Notes: generated by a model not told the origin, from the sequence alone. Shown: positions 23,524-32,162, counted from the first letter of the stretch. The stretch: 36,590 nt of DNA from Gemmatimonadota bacterium (GCA_024638305.1 JAHEKN010000017.1:701-37290), one strand, 5' to 3'. Program-made: numbers and translations.

Positions 23524-25239
23524 TCAGGCTGGGAGGTTCTGCGGCCAGTAGTCTTCTTCCCGGTCCGGGTGGGCGTACTCGTAGGGTCCGCGGTACACCC
23601 GGGGGAGCTGGTCAGGCGGCCAATTCCCATGGGGCGGGGGCGACTCCGTCGTCCACTCCAGCGTGTTGGCTTTCCACGGGTTGCGCTCGGCCTTGGGCCC
23701 CTTCCTCAGGCTCTGGATGAAGTTGTAGAAGAACACGAGCTGGAAGAGGAGCATCACGATCAGCGACATGGTCGCGAACACCCGGAACGGCTGCATGGCC
23801 GCCAGCTCGGGGAAGTTCTGGAAGTCGTAGATGCGCCGGTGCTGACCGCCGAGCCCAAGCACGAACAGCGGAATGAAGATGAAGTTGAACGGGATGATGG
23901 TGCCCCAGAAGTGGATCTTGCCCAGGGTGTCGTTCATCATTCGCCCGAACATCTTCGGGAACCAATAGGTGAGCGCCGCGAACGTCCCGATTATCGCAAT
24001 CGGGAAGAACGTGTAGTGGAAATGGGCCAACACGAAGTACGTGTCGTGCAGGTAGATGTCGGCTCCCGTGGCCCCCAGGAAGATCCCCGTCACCCCGCCG
24101 AGCAGGAATTCCGCCATGAACGCCAACGCCCATAGCATGGGCGTATTGAGCGTTATGGAGCCCCCATACAACGTCGCAATCACCACGAAGCACAATTCGG
24201 CTATGGGAACCGAGATGAGCAGCGTGGTCACCATGAACACGTTGGCCATCCGAGGATCGATGCCCGCGATGAACTGGTGGTGCGCCCAGACGAAGAAGCT
24301 CAGCACGCCGGTCGCCACCACCGTGTAGAGCATGATCTTGTAGCCGAAGACCTTCTTCCGGGAGAAGGTCGCGACGATGTCGATGGTGATCCCGAGCGCC
24401 GGCAGCAGCACCACGTAGACTTCGGGATGCCCGAAGAACCAGAACAGGTGCTGCCAGAGAATGGGGTCGCCGCCCCGCGCCGGATCGAAGAATCCCGTAC
24501 CGATGGTCTGGTCGAACAGCAGCATGATCGCGCCGGCGATGAGCGGGCCGACCGAGAGCATGAACAGGATGCTCGCGATTACGATCATCCAGCAGACGAG
24601 CGGGATGTCGTACGCCTTCATCCCGGGCGCGCGCGAGTTCATCATCGTGGTGATGAAATTGATCCCGCCCAGGAGGAACGCGATGAACTCCAGCGCGACC
24701 GCAATCAGCCAAAGGGTCGCCCCCAGGCTGCTCAGGTTGTAGTCGCCCTGAGCCGAAAGCGGTGGATACGCTGTCCAGGCCCCGCCGAAGCCCCCACCCT
24801 CCACGAACAACGACGCCAGGATCAGCACGGCGCTCACGAAGAAGACCTGGTACGACAGCCGGTTGATCTTGGGGAACACCATGTCGTCCGCCCCGACCAT
24901 GAGCGGAATCAAGAAGTTCCCGAAGGCGGCGATCAGGACCGGCATCGCCACCCAGAAGATCATGATCGAGCCGTGGTTGGTGACCAGGGCGTTGTACTCG
25001 TGGGGGGAAACCACCCCGAACCCGGGCACCGAGATGCCGGGGAAGGCCAACTGCATCCTGAACACGTAGGCCATGAGGCCACCGACCAGCCCCATGAACA
25101 GCCCCGTGAACAGGTACTGCATGGCGATGATCTTGTGGTCGGTCGACCAGATGTACTTGAGGATGCCCTGGGGTCCGTGGTGCTCGTGCGCGTGATGCTC
25201 GACGGCACCTTCGACCGTGGTGACGGAAGCGTCGGCCAT
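23524..25239 (-). CDS. coxA: Cytochrome c oxidase subunit I
   Basis: The 571-residue catalytic subunit reduces oxygen at a heme-copper centre and pumps protons. Ligands are visible: heme a His89 and His408, heme a3 His406, and CuB His271, His320, His321. The Tyr275 cross-link partner and Glu273 sit in GHPEVY, and Asp119 and Asn108 of the D-channel are present (FGNFLIP, GADDMVFPKIN). The enzyme is therefore of the A1 (mitochondrial-like) class. A His-rich N-terminal tail (HHAHEHHG) is unusual and recalls that of the COX IV fusion. It lies 17 bases after subunit II. Confidence 0.97.
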   Translation of the reverse strand: MADASVTTVEGAVEHHAHEHHGPQGILKYIWSTDHKIIAMQYLFTGLFMGLVGGLMAYVFRMQLAFPGISVPGFGVVSPHEYNALVTNHGSIMIFWVAMPVLIAAFGNFLIPLMVGADDMVFPKINRLSYQVFFVSAVLILASLFVEGGGFGGAWTAYPPLSAQGDYNLSSLGATLWLIAVALEFIAFLLGGINFITTMMNSRAPGMKAYDIPLVCWMIVIASILFMLSVGPLIAGAIMLLFDQTIGTGFFDPARGGDPILWQHLFWFFGHPEVYVVLLPALGITIDIVATFSRKKVFGYKIMLYTVVATGVLSFFVWAHHQFIAGIDPRMANVFMVTTLLISVPIAELCFVVIATLYGGSITLNTPMLWALAFMAEFLLGGVTGIFLGATGADIYLHDTYFVLAHFHYTFFPIAIIGTFAALTYWFPKMFGRMMNDTLGKIHFWGTIIPFNFIFIPLFVLGLGGQHRRIYDFQNFPELAAMQPFRVFATMSLIVMLLFQLVFFYNFIQSLRKGPKAERNPWKANTLEWTTESPPPHGNWPPDQLPRVYRGPYEYAHPDREEDYWPQNLPA

Positions 25240-25256
25240 GTCGCTTTCTCTCTACC

Positions 25257-25928
25257 CTACTGGGCGCTCGTTGAATTCTGTGCGATCCACGCCGCGTGCT
25301 CGCTCGCCTCTTCGATGACGATCCGGCCCCCCATCACGCCGTGCCCGATGCCACAGATCTCGGCGCACTGCACGTCGAACGTGCCCGCGACGGTGGGTCG
25401 GAACCATCCGGTGATGCTCCGACCGGGGATCGCGTCCTGCTTGAGTCTGAACACCGGCACCGAGAAATCATGCAGCACGTCGCGGGATTCCAGCCGGTAA
25501 TGGTAGGTCCGGTTGTTCTGCACGTGCAGCGTGTCGGTCGTGAAGATGTCGTCCGCGGTGTCCAGCTCGTTGTCCATCCCGGGGTGCTGGAAGACCCAAG
25601 CCCACTGCTGTCCGATCACCCGCACCGTCGAATCCGCCTCGGGAAGCTGCAACTTGATGTCGTACCAGACCTTGGCGGCGCCAATCACGATGAACACGTC
25701 GCACACCAGCACGAGGGCGTGGGGCCACGTGATCCATCGCTTGAGGTGCTTTTCCTTCCCGGTGATGTACTGGCTCTTCACGCCGGGCTTGGCCCGACCG
25801 CGCCAGATCAGCCAGAAGAAGATCCCTTCGACCGCGATGAACCAGAATCCGACGATCCAGCCAACCAGGAGGATCACGCCATCGATGGACCCGGCGTAGG
25901 ACGAAGCTTGTTGAATCAAACTCTCCAT
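25257..25928 (-). CDS. coxB: Cytochrome c oxidase subunit II
   Basis: The 223-residue protein has two membrane helices (about 16-42 and 67-88) and a periplasmic cupredoxin domain. The CuA ligands are complete: His153 (VLHDFSVP) and CAEICGIGHGVM with C188, E190, C192, H196, M199. Electrons from cytochrome c enter here. There is no C-terminal heme c domain, which caa3 enzymes often have. The separate di-heme cytochrome and the COX IV fusion in this cluster probably supply it. The ATG at 25928 is 19 bases after the small membrane protein gene. Confidence 0.96.
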   Translation of the reverse strand: MESLIQQASSYAGSIDGVILLVGWIVGFWFIAVEGIFFWLIWRGRAKPGVKSQYITGKEKHLKRWITWPHALVLVCDVFIVIGAAKVWYDIKLQLPEADSTVRVIGQQWAWVFQHPGMDNELDTADDIFTTDTLHVQNNRTYHYRLESRDVLHDFSVPVFRLKQDAIPGRSITGWFRPTVAGTFDVQCAEICGIGHGVMGGRIVIEEASEHAAWIAQNSTSAQ

Positions 25929-25947
25929 CGGTCCGTGGCTCAGCCTG

Positions 25948-26127
25948 TCAAAGGACGAAGATGTAGATGGCCGCTATGAACAGCACGGCGCTGATGATCG
26001 TGATGCGGAAGGTCTCCCGCCCGTCGATCATGGCCTCGTTGGTCTCGTCGGGAATGTCGAGGAACGCCTCGTCCAGAGGCGCTTCGTCGATTTCAGCCCG
26101 GGTCGGTTTCGCGAGGTCGTCCGCCAT
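25948..26127 (-). CDS. 59-residue single-helix protein of the oxidase cluster
   Basis: This short frame encodes 59 residues: an acidic N-terminal part (MADDLAKPTRAEIDEAP...) and one membrane helix at about 41-58 (RITIISAVLFIAAIYIFVL), ending at TGA 25950-25948. AGGGA is just before the ATG, and the spacing is 7 bases from the upstream cytochrome stop and 19 bases to COX II. Codons end almost only in G or C, so I call it real. Its place suggests a small structural subunit or an assembly factor of the oxidase. No family is recognised. Confidence 0.75.
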   Translation of the reverse strand: MADDLAKPTRAEIDEAPLDEAFLDIPDETNEAMIDGRETFRITIISAVLFIAAIYIFVL

Positions 26128-26134
26128 GGTGTCC

Positions 26135-26776
26135 CTAGTTCAAGGTCTGGACATAGGCGATCGCGTTGACGACCGCTTCGTCGGTATAGAGCATCGAGTT
26201 CGGACGCATGGTCATGCCGAACATGTCGCCGGTGTTGGTGCCCCGCCAACCCATCCGGAACTTCTGGAACTGCCGGAGAAGGTACCAGTCGCTTTGACCC
26301 ACGAGCGGGGGTCCGCCGAGGGCTTCCATTCCTTCCGCGGCCGGGCCGTGGCAGGCAACGCACGTCTCCGCGTAGACCGCAGCACCGGCCTGGGCGTCGC
26401 CCGCGAGCACGGGCTCGAGGTCCGCACGGGGAAGGCTGGCCACGTATTCCGCCACGGACTCGAGATCCCCTTCCTGGCGGAGCACCTGGGCCATCGAGTG
26501 CATGCGGATTCCGACCGTGTCCATCGGGTGTGCACCGCGATAACCGGCCTCGAAGTTCCGGAGCTGGGTCTCCACGTACCACTGTGGAAGCCCGGCAATC
26601 GCCGGCGCACCTAGCCGTTGGGTCCCCTCGCCCATGCTGCCGTGACAGGGGCTGCAGGTGTCGTAAATGGCCTCTCCGCGCGCGAGTCCTTGCGGAGGAG
26701 CGGAGCAAGCGGTGCCCGCCAGCAGTGCGGCGAGGGCCAAGGCGGCGGCCCCCGGATTCCTAGTTGACAAGGTCAT
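26135..26776 (-). CDS. Di-heme cytochrome c lipoprotein
   Basis: The 213-residue protein has a lipoprotein signal ending in LLAGTAC (Cys24) and two cytochrome c domains of the class I type with motifs CSPCH (41-45) and CVACH (139-143). FYRMG-like segments (QKFRMGWRG) and repeated NFEAGYRG resemble the tandem c4/FixP-like family. It should carry electrons to CuA of subunit II on the periplasmic face. The ATG at 26776 overlaps the end of the preceding COX2-like gene by 17 bases, which suggests coupled translation. Confidence 0.92.
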   Translation of the reverse strand: MTLSTRNPGAAALALAALLAGTACSAPPQGLARGEAIYDTCSPCHGSMGEGTQRLGAPAIAGLPQWYVETQLRNFEAGYRGAHPMDTVGIRMHSMAQVLRQEGDLESVAEYVASLPRADLEPVLAGDAQAGAAVYAETCVACHGPAAEGMEALGGPPLVGQSDWYLLRQFQKFRMGWRGTNTGDMFGMTMRPNSMLYTDEAVVNAIAYVQTLN

Positions 26777-27173
26777 CGTCTTCCGTCGTCGAGCGTCGGC
26801 TGGATTCACAACAGTCGGGAGCCGTCACCGGGAGGGCCTCCTCCGAAACCCCTTCCAGAAGGGGCGACTCGAGCTCCACCCAATCGGGGGCCGGCGAAGG
26901 CGTGATGGCCTGGACGGCGGGCCCGGCAACCGGTTCGATCGCCTGCGCGGCCCGGCCCCGGAACGCGGGAACCGCCACGAGCAACACGATCAGGGCCGGC
27001 GCGATGGTCCAGGCCACGTCCATCCGGCTGTGGCCGGTAGCATGGTCCGCGCCGGCCGACCGCGACCGGGCCCGAAGCGCGATCAGGGCCCCGGCCAGGC
27101 CGAGCCACACCGCGCCCAGGACGCCGAGCGTCCACCAGAACACCATGAGGTAAAGGCTTTCCAGATCAGCCAT
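26760..27173 (-). CDS. COX2-like transmembrane hairpin protein lacking the CuA domain
   Basis: The 137-residue protein has two membrane helices (about 9-33 and 53-68) in the arrangement of the COX II N-terminal hairpin, including DVAWTIAPALIVLLVAVPAF, which matches the second helix of subunit II. After that comes a tail of about 65 residues with no CuA ligands except a CC pair near the end. It looks like a second subunit II reduced to its membrane hairpin. It overlaps the Trm112 gene by 8 bases upstream and the cytochrome c gene by 17 downstream, so it belongs to the operon. Confidence 0.75.
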   Translation of the reverse strand: MADLESLYLMVFWWTLGVLGAVWLGLAGALIALRARSRSAGADHATGHSRMDVAWTIAPALIVLLVAVPAFRGRAAQAIEPVAGPAVQAITPSPAPDWVELESPLLEGVSEEALPVTAPDCCESSRRSTTEDDDLVN

Positions 27174-27426
27174 CCGAGCTAGCGAGCGCGATCGACTCGT
27201 CGATCAGCATTACGGGGATTTCGTCGACGACCGGGTAGACGACCTTTCCGTCTTCCCGGATCAAGCCGGCCTCCAGGCGTGCGGTCACGACCTCACCCCC
27301 CCGGTTCCTCAGGATCCCCCGCTCGATGTCCGCATTCACGCGGTCGAGCACGGCCGCGTCGGCCATCGAGACCGGCTGCTTCGTCTCCGGACAGACCAGG
27401 ATCTCCAGGAGGGTGGAGTCGATCAC
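27166..27426 (-). CDS. Trm112 family protein
   Basis: The 86-residue protein starts at GTG 27426 and has the Trm112/YcaR layout: LLEILVCPETKQPV at the N terminus and the closing YPVVDEIPVMLIDE. Trm112 proteins are small partners of methyltransferases. Only one of the two usual CxxC pairs is hinted at (single Cys12), so zinc binding is doubtful. Its stop overlaps the COX2-like start by 8 bases, so it begins the oxidase transcript, a placement with no obvious functional link. It is divergent from the DUF192 gene across 160 bases. Confidence 0.85.
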   Translation of the reverse strand: MIDSTLLEILVCPETKQPVSMADAAVLDRVNADIERGILRNRGGEVVTARLEAGLIREDGKVVYPVVDEIPVMLIDESIALASSDG

Positions 27427-27586
27427 GAGTCCGTCCAACTGCGGAGGGTGGCGGTGTTTGTCGGGGAACCGTTCACAGCGAACCAAGGTAAGTGAAAAAA
27501 CGTGCAAGGTCGAGACGACGGAGGTGTTTCGGGAGGTGTCCCGGGGCCCGCGCGTCGGACCTGTCTCCAGGCTGCCTGAGAGCCCC

Positions 27587-28072
27587 ATGTCGAGACGATT
27601 CCTGATCCTGGCTCTCCTCACTGGCTCGGCCGTCTTGGCCGACTCGATGGCCGCGTGCGCCCAGGACCCCCCGCCTTCCCCGGCCATCGGAGACAGCCCC
27701 GTTCCGGGCGCCGCATGGGTGATATTCGGCGTAGACACCGTGGCGGTGGAGGTGGCGGCCACCGCACAGCAGCGCTCCCGCGGGCTCAGCAACCGAGAGG
27801 CTGTGCCGGCGGGCACGGGCATGTTGTTCGTGTTCGAGCGGACCGAAGAGCGCACGTTCTGGATGAGGGATACGCTGGTCGATCTGGACATCGCGTTCCT
27901 CGACGAAGGCTACCAGGTTCTCGAGATCCTGCGGATGGAAGCCGAGACGCTCGACCTGCACGACTCCAGCGTACCTGTGTTCATGGCGCTCGAGGTGCCG
28001 GGTGGCTGGTTCGCCGAGCACGGCGTCGGCGTGGGCTCCGTGGCGACGATCGTCTTCGGACCGACGCCCTGA
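27587..28072 (+). CDS. DUF192 family secreted protein
   Basis: The 161-residue protein has a signal peptide (cleaved near residue 25, AACAQ) followed by the DUF192 pattern: VEVAATAQQRSRGLSNRE, GTGMLFVFE, FWMRDTLVDLDIAFLD and the late PVFMALEVPGGWFAEHGV. DUF192 proteins are small exported beta proteins with no settled function. ATG 27587 is chosen for the signal peptide. The plus strand upstream (27427-27586) has an A-rich patch but no clear promoter pair. A hairpin at 28076-28091 follows its stop. Confidence 0.88.
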   Translation: MSRRFLILALLTGSAVLADSMAACAQDPPPSPAIGDSPVPGAAWVIFGVDTVAVEVAATAQQRSRGLSNREAVPAGTGMLFVFERTEERTFWMRDTLVDLDIAFLDEGYQVLEILRMEAETLDLHDSSVPVFMALEVPGGWFAEHGVGVGSVATIVFGPTP

Positions 28073-28075
28073 CGC

Positions 28076-28091
28076 GTCCCCGCGAGGGGGC
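28076..28091 (+). terminator. Hairpin after the DUF192 gene
   Basis: GTCCCC (28076-28081) pairs with GGGGGC (28086-28091) in a 6-bp stem (one G-U pair) with a GCGA loop, directly after the DUF192 stop. The convergent aminotransferase gene ends at 28137, so it may serve both. No T-run follows. Confidence 0.4.
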
Positions 28092-28136
28092 TGGCGCCGG
28101 CGCAACGGATTCGGCCGCCCCGTCTATGGGCCCCTC

Positions 28137-29306
28137 TTAGGCCACCGACTCGGTCAGGACCCCGATGAGGGCGCCGACATCCTCCGCCGTGTTGTAGACG
28201 TGGGGCGAGATGCGAAGTGCGTTGCCCCGCTGTGAGACGAACACGCGGCGTTCGCCACACAGTCGCTGCACGCGTTCCAGGTCCACGTGCTCCGGCACCC
28301 GGATCCCGAACATGTGATCCGCCCGCCAATCGTCCTCCTCGACGCCGAAGCCCAGCTCGCGGGCCGCGGCGACCAGAGGAGCCGAGATGTCGCGGATGTA
28401 CCGGCCGATCCAACGGGGATCGAGCTCGAGAACGAGCTCGAGGGACCGCTCCAGCATGGGACCCAGGATGAAGTTGCTGCGCTCGCCCACGTCGAACCGG
28501 ATGGCGCCGGGCTGGTACTCGTCCACGTAGTCCACGAGGCCCGAGAAGTTCTCGCTGCCCAAGCGCGCGATCCACGTCTCCTCCAGCGGGCGAGCATCCG
28601 CGAAGCGCGGCCCGAAGTAGGCGCAGCCGATGGAATAGGGACCGAGGAGCCACTTGTAGGCGGCGGCTACGAGCATGTCGGGAGCTAGGGCCGTCACGTC
28701 GATGGGCTGCGCGCCTACCGACTGCGTCCCGTCCACGATCAGCGCTGCTCCAACCTCACGGGCCCGGCCGGCGATGGCGCCGAGGTCGAAGCGGGTGCCA
28801 TCGGTCCAATGGACCGGACCCAGAGTCACGACGGCGGTCCGGGCGTCGATGGCTTCGAGGAGGCGGCGGTTCCAGTCCCCGCCGCGCTCGGCGCGCCGAG
28901 AGGGCTCCACGGTGCGTAGCTCCGCCCCGCTCCGCCGGGCGACGTCGCGCCACGAGTAGACGTTCCCAGGGAACTGCTCCATGGTGAGCACCACGTTGTG
29001 CTCGGCCCGGATGTCCAGGTTGGCGACCGCGGTCGCCACGGCGTATGAGGCCGCCGGCACCAGGGCCACACTCTCTGCTCTCGGCGCGTTCACGAGCGCG
29101 GCAAAGCGAGCTCGGATGCGGTCGGAACCTTCGAAGAAGTCGGTCGGGCCGATCCCACTCGGGTCCGCCTTGCGGCGGATGCCCTCGACTCCGGCGTCCA
29201 TGACAGCACGCGGTAGCGGGCTCATGTACGCACAGTTGAGGTAGTGGAGATCCGGAGGCAGGTCGAACTGCTCGCGCCGACAATCGAGCGGCGCGCCTTG
29301 CGTCAC
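28137..29306 (-). CDS. Class V aminotransferase-fold PLP enzyme
   Basis: The 389-residue protein has the fold-type I PLP layout of the class V group (kynureninase, cysteine desulfurase, isopenicillin-N epimerase-like). The PLP aspartate is in VDGTQSVGAQ (D192), the Schiff-base lysine in AAYKWLLGPY (K218), and the N-terminal YLNCAYMSPLP matches epimerase-like members. Its substrate is not readable. GTG 29306 overlaps the stop of the transporter gene by 4 bases (GTGA), so it is translationally coupled to a TRAP transporter and may act on the imported compound. Confidence 0.9.
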   Translation of the reverse strand: MTQGAPLDCRREQFDLPPDLHYLNCAYMSPLPRAVMDAGVEGIRRKADPSGIGPTDFFEGSDRIRARFAALVNAPRAESVALVPAASYAVATAVANLDIRAEHNVVLTMEQFPGNVYSWRDVARRSGAELRTVEPSRRAERGGDWNRRLLEAIDARTAVVTLGPVHWTDGTRFDLGAIAGRAREVGAALIVDGTQSVGAQPIDVTALAPDMLVAAAYKWLLGPYSIGCAYFGPRFADARPLEETWIARLGSENFSGLVDYVDEYQPGAIRFDVGERSNFILGPMLERSLELVLELDPRWIGRYIRDISAPLVAAARELGFGVEEDDWRADHMFGIRVPEHVDLERVQRLCGERRVFVSQRGNALRISPHVYNTAEDVGALIGVLTESVA

Positions 29307-32062
29307 CGTGCCGCTCTCCAGGCGGTCACCGCCGGATGCACCTCCATGAACGCGTTGTCGAGCCCGGCTAGATCGATCTGGCTTGCCATCTCGTGGACTT
29401 GCACCAGGGCATCCTTCCGATCGGTCAGGACGGTGAGGACATTTTCGATGACCTCCGCGTCCAGATCGACGTCCGCCAGGATCCAGTTCATGATCGCCAC
29501 GGTGGGCACCGCCTCCGTGACACCTGGATACACGCCGGACGGGATCGTTCCCCGGAGGTAGTAGTTGTAGCGGGCCGTCAGTTCCGCGGTCCTCTCCGGT
29601 GGAATGGGGAGCAGGCGAGCGCCGACCGTGGTGGTCGCCTCCAACACGGCCGCGGCAGGGTAGCCCACGGAAATGATGGCGGCGTCGATGGCGCCGTCCT
29701 TGAGCGCCGCCGCGGACTCCGAGAACGAGAGGAAGCGCTCCTCGATGTCTTCGTAGCCGAGGCCGTAGATCTCGAGTAGCTGCCGGACGAGCTGCTCGGT
29801 TCCACTGCCGGCGGCGCCCACCGACACCCTGAGGCCGGCGAAATCGCCGACCGACTGAGCCCGCGAGTCCGACGGCACCAGGACGTGCGTCATGTTCGGG
29901 TATAGCGGCGCGACCAAGCGCAGGCGCTCGGCGCCCGGCTGCCCGCTCTGCACGGCCAGATAGGGGGAGACGGAGATGGCCATGGCCAAGTCGATCTCGC
30001 CGTTGATGGCGCGGTTCACGTTCTCGACGGATCCCCCGGTAACCTCGGCCGTGTACTGCCGCGTGGGATCCATGATGGAGAGCTCACGGGCGATGGCACC
30101 CCCGAGCGGATAGTAGATCCCGCCGGTTCCGGCGGTCGCGATCGAGAGGAAGCGCCGCTGGCCGCCTTCGCCACCCGCGCAGGCGGTGATTCCCAGGAGC
30201 AGCGCCGAGGCGGCGACGACGGTGCGGCGAGGTCTGAAGAAAACGAACACGATGATGATCGCCCCGATGAAGTCAGTGTCTAAGCCAGGGACGATAAGAC
30301 CGAAGGCGCCCGCTCCGAGCAAGACTCTCTCCCACACCAACAGCGGCGCGCGGGCGAAACCCATCATCGCGGAGGCCAGTACCGTCAAGCCGACGATGGC
30401 GCTCAGGGAGGTCAGCAGGATCTCGGTGATGGTACCGTTGAGCAGCAGCGGCGGGCCGTAGACGAACAGGAACGGGACCAGGAACCCAGCCAGTGCCAAC
30501 ACCATGGCGGAGAACGCGGTCTTGACCGGTGGCGCGCCTGCCACCCCCGCCGCAGCGAACGCGGCCAGCGAGACGGGTGGCGTGACGTTGGAGATGCAGC
30601 CGAAGTAGAAGATGAACAGGTGGGCCGCCAACAGCGGCACCCCGAGCTCGACCAGAGCGGGAGCACCCAGCGCCGCCAGCACCACGTAGGCGGCGGTCGT
30701 GGGCAGCCCCATGCCGAGCACGATGGACCCGATGCCCGTCAGCACCAGTGCCCCGAGCAGGTTGCCCTGGGAGACCGTGATGATCAGCTCGGACATGCGC
30801 AGTCCGATGCCGGTGAGCGAGGCGATGCCCACCACGATGCCGGCCGCCGCGCACGCCGCCGCCACCTGGACGGAGCCCGATCCGGCACGCAGGAGGATCT
30901 CCCCCACGTTCTTGCCCGCCTTGCGCGTCTCTCGGCCGAGCGCCGTCAGAATGGCGGCCGAAGCGACGCCCCAGAACGCGGCCCGCATCGGCGAGCGCCC
31001 GCGCGCCAGCAGGATGACGATCACGATCAGGGGAATGAGCAGATGTAGCCGCGGGCCCACCGGCTCCCGATCCTCCATCGGCCGGGGCTCCAGACCCATC
31101 CGACCCGCCCGAAAGTGGATCGCTGCGAACAGGGCCACGTAGTAGAGGAGCGCTGGGATTGCGGCCGCGAGGGCGACCTGCGTGTACGGGATGTTGGTCC
31201 ATGTGGCCATGATGAAGGCGCCCGCACCCATGATGGGAGGCATGAGCTGACCTCCCGTGCTGGCCGCCGCCTCGATCGCACCCGCGAAGTACGGTCGGAA
31301 CCCTGCCTTCTTCATGAGCGGGATGGTGAACGCGCCGGTCGTGACCACGTTCGCCACCGCACTTCCCGACAGCGACCCCATCAGAGCGCTCGCCACCGCC
31401 GCGGTCTTGGCGGGCCCGCCCCGGCTGCCTCCGGCGACCCGTTCCGCGAGTCCGATCAGCAGCGCGCCTCCTCCCGCCACCTCCAGCAGCGCGCCGAACA
31501 AGATGAACAGGTAGACGAAGTCCGCGGATACGCCGAGTGGGATGCCCCAGATGCCCTCGGTGGAGAGGTAGAGGTGCTCCACGAGGCGGCGGGGGCCATA
31601 CCCCCGGTGGGCCAACACGCCCGGCAGGTAGGGTCCGGCGAGCGCGTATCCCATGGCAAGGGCCACCACCACCACCAGGCCCCACCCGGTGGTGCGGCGC
31701 GCCAACTCCACCACCAGCAGGATGGCCACCACCCCCGCGACGAGGTCGAGCGCCGTCGGCGAGCCGGACCTGGCCACGAGATCGCGGTTCTCGACCACCA
31801 GATAGGCACAGGCCAGTAGAGACGCGATCGCGAGTCCCCACGAGAGGGCCCGCTGCCAGCGCCTCCGCCCCTCCGGTCCCGTGTCCTCCTCGGATCCCGT
31901 CCCCGCACCCAGTCCCAGGAAACCGAGCAGGCCCATGAGCGCGAAGTGTACCGGCCGCTGCACCAGCGCGGTGAACGGGGAAACGCCGGCCGCGAAGAGA
32001 TGAAAGGCGGCGGCGGCGGCGGCGATCCCAACCAGAAGCTTCGAGCGCTGCGTTGAGGTCAC
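29303..32062 (-). CDS. Single-chain TRAP transporter: DctQM permease fused to TAXI-type binding protein
   Basis: The 919-residue protein starts at GTG 32062. Residues 1 to about 604 are the TRAP 4TM/12TM fused permease with GSLSGSAVANVVTTG (229-243) and a later GLPTTAAYVVLAALGAPAL. From about 605 the chain becomes a TAXI-family substrate-binding protein (FLSIATAGTGGIYYPLGGAIA near 640). Between them lies a segment that looks like a complete lipoprotein signal: RPRR, a hydrophobic run and LLLGITAC (Cys628). The frame is continuous. An in-frame GTG at 30250 could also start a free lipoprotein. TRAP transporters take up organic acids or amino acids with an ion gradient. The next gene is coupled. 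Confidence 0.9.
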   Translation of the reverse strand: MTSTQRSKLLVGIAAAAAAFHLFAAGVSPFTALVQRPVHFALMGLLGFLGLGAGTGSEEDTGPEGRRRWQRALSWGLAIASLLACAYLVVENRDLVARSGSPTALDLVAGVVAILLVVELARRTTGWGLVVVVALAMGYALAGPYLPGVLAHRGYGPRRLVEHLYLSTEGIWGIPLGVSADFVYLFILFGALLEVAGGGALLIGLAERVAGGSRGGPAKTAAVASALMGSLSGSAVANVVTTGAFTIPLMKKAGFRPYFAGAIEAAASTGGQLMPPIMGAGAFIMATWTNIPYTQVALAAAIPALLYYVALFAAIHFRAGRMGLEPRPMEDREPVGPRLHLLIPLIVIVILLARGRSPMRAAFWGVASAAILTALGRETRKAGKNVGEILLRAGSGSVQVAAACAAAGIVVGIASLTGIGLRMSELIITVSQGNLLGALVLTGIGSIVLGMGLPTTAAYVVLAALGAPALVELGVPLLAAHLFIFYFGCISNVTPPVSLAAFAAAGVAGAPPVKTAFSAMVLALAGFLVPFLFVYGPPLLLNGTITEILLTSLSAIVGLTVLASAMMGFARAPLLVWERVLLGAGAFGLIVPGLDTDFIGAIIIVFVFFRPRRTVVAASALLLGITACAGGEGGQRRFLSIATAGTGGIYYPLGGAIARELSIMDPTRQYTAEVTGGSVENVNRAINGEIDLAMAISVSPYLAVQSGQPGAERLRLVAPLYPNMTHVLVPSDSRAQSVGDFAGLRVSVGAAGSGTEQLVRQLLEIYGLGYEDIEERFLSFSESAAALKDGAIDAAIISVGYPAAAVLEATTTVGARLLPIPPERTAELTARYNYYLRGTIPSGVYPGVTEAVPTVAIMNWILADVDLDAEVIENVLTVLTDRKDALVQVHEMASQIDLAGLDNAFMEVHPAVTAWRAAR

Positions 32063-32092
32063 TAGCGGACCGTAACCGAGGTGACGGGCAAA

Positions 32093-32118
32093 CCGAGGCG
32101 CGCTGGGCGCGCGCTCGG
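32093..32118 (-). terminator. Strong hairpin between YIP1 and transporter genes
   Basis: CCGAG-GCGCGC (32093-32103) pairs with GCGCGC-g-CTCGG (32107-32118) in an 11-bp stem with one bulged base and a TGG loop. It lies 45 bases beyond the YIP1-family gene stop and 31 bases before the transporter start on the minus strand. No T-run follows. It probably ends the upstream transcript and separates it from the transporter operon. Confidence 0.5.
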
Positions 32119-32162
32119 CCGTAGCTCGCGGCGAATGTCCGCGACTCTCGGCCTACAGTCCA

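Noticed and set aside
27463-27500. GGAACC followed by GTAAGT-like bases as an ECF-type promoter for the DUF192 gene
   Set aside because: The -10 side does not match known ECF promoters well, and this AT-richer patch could give such a match by chance.
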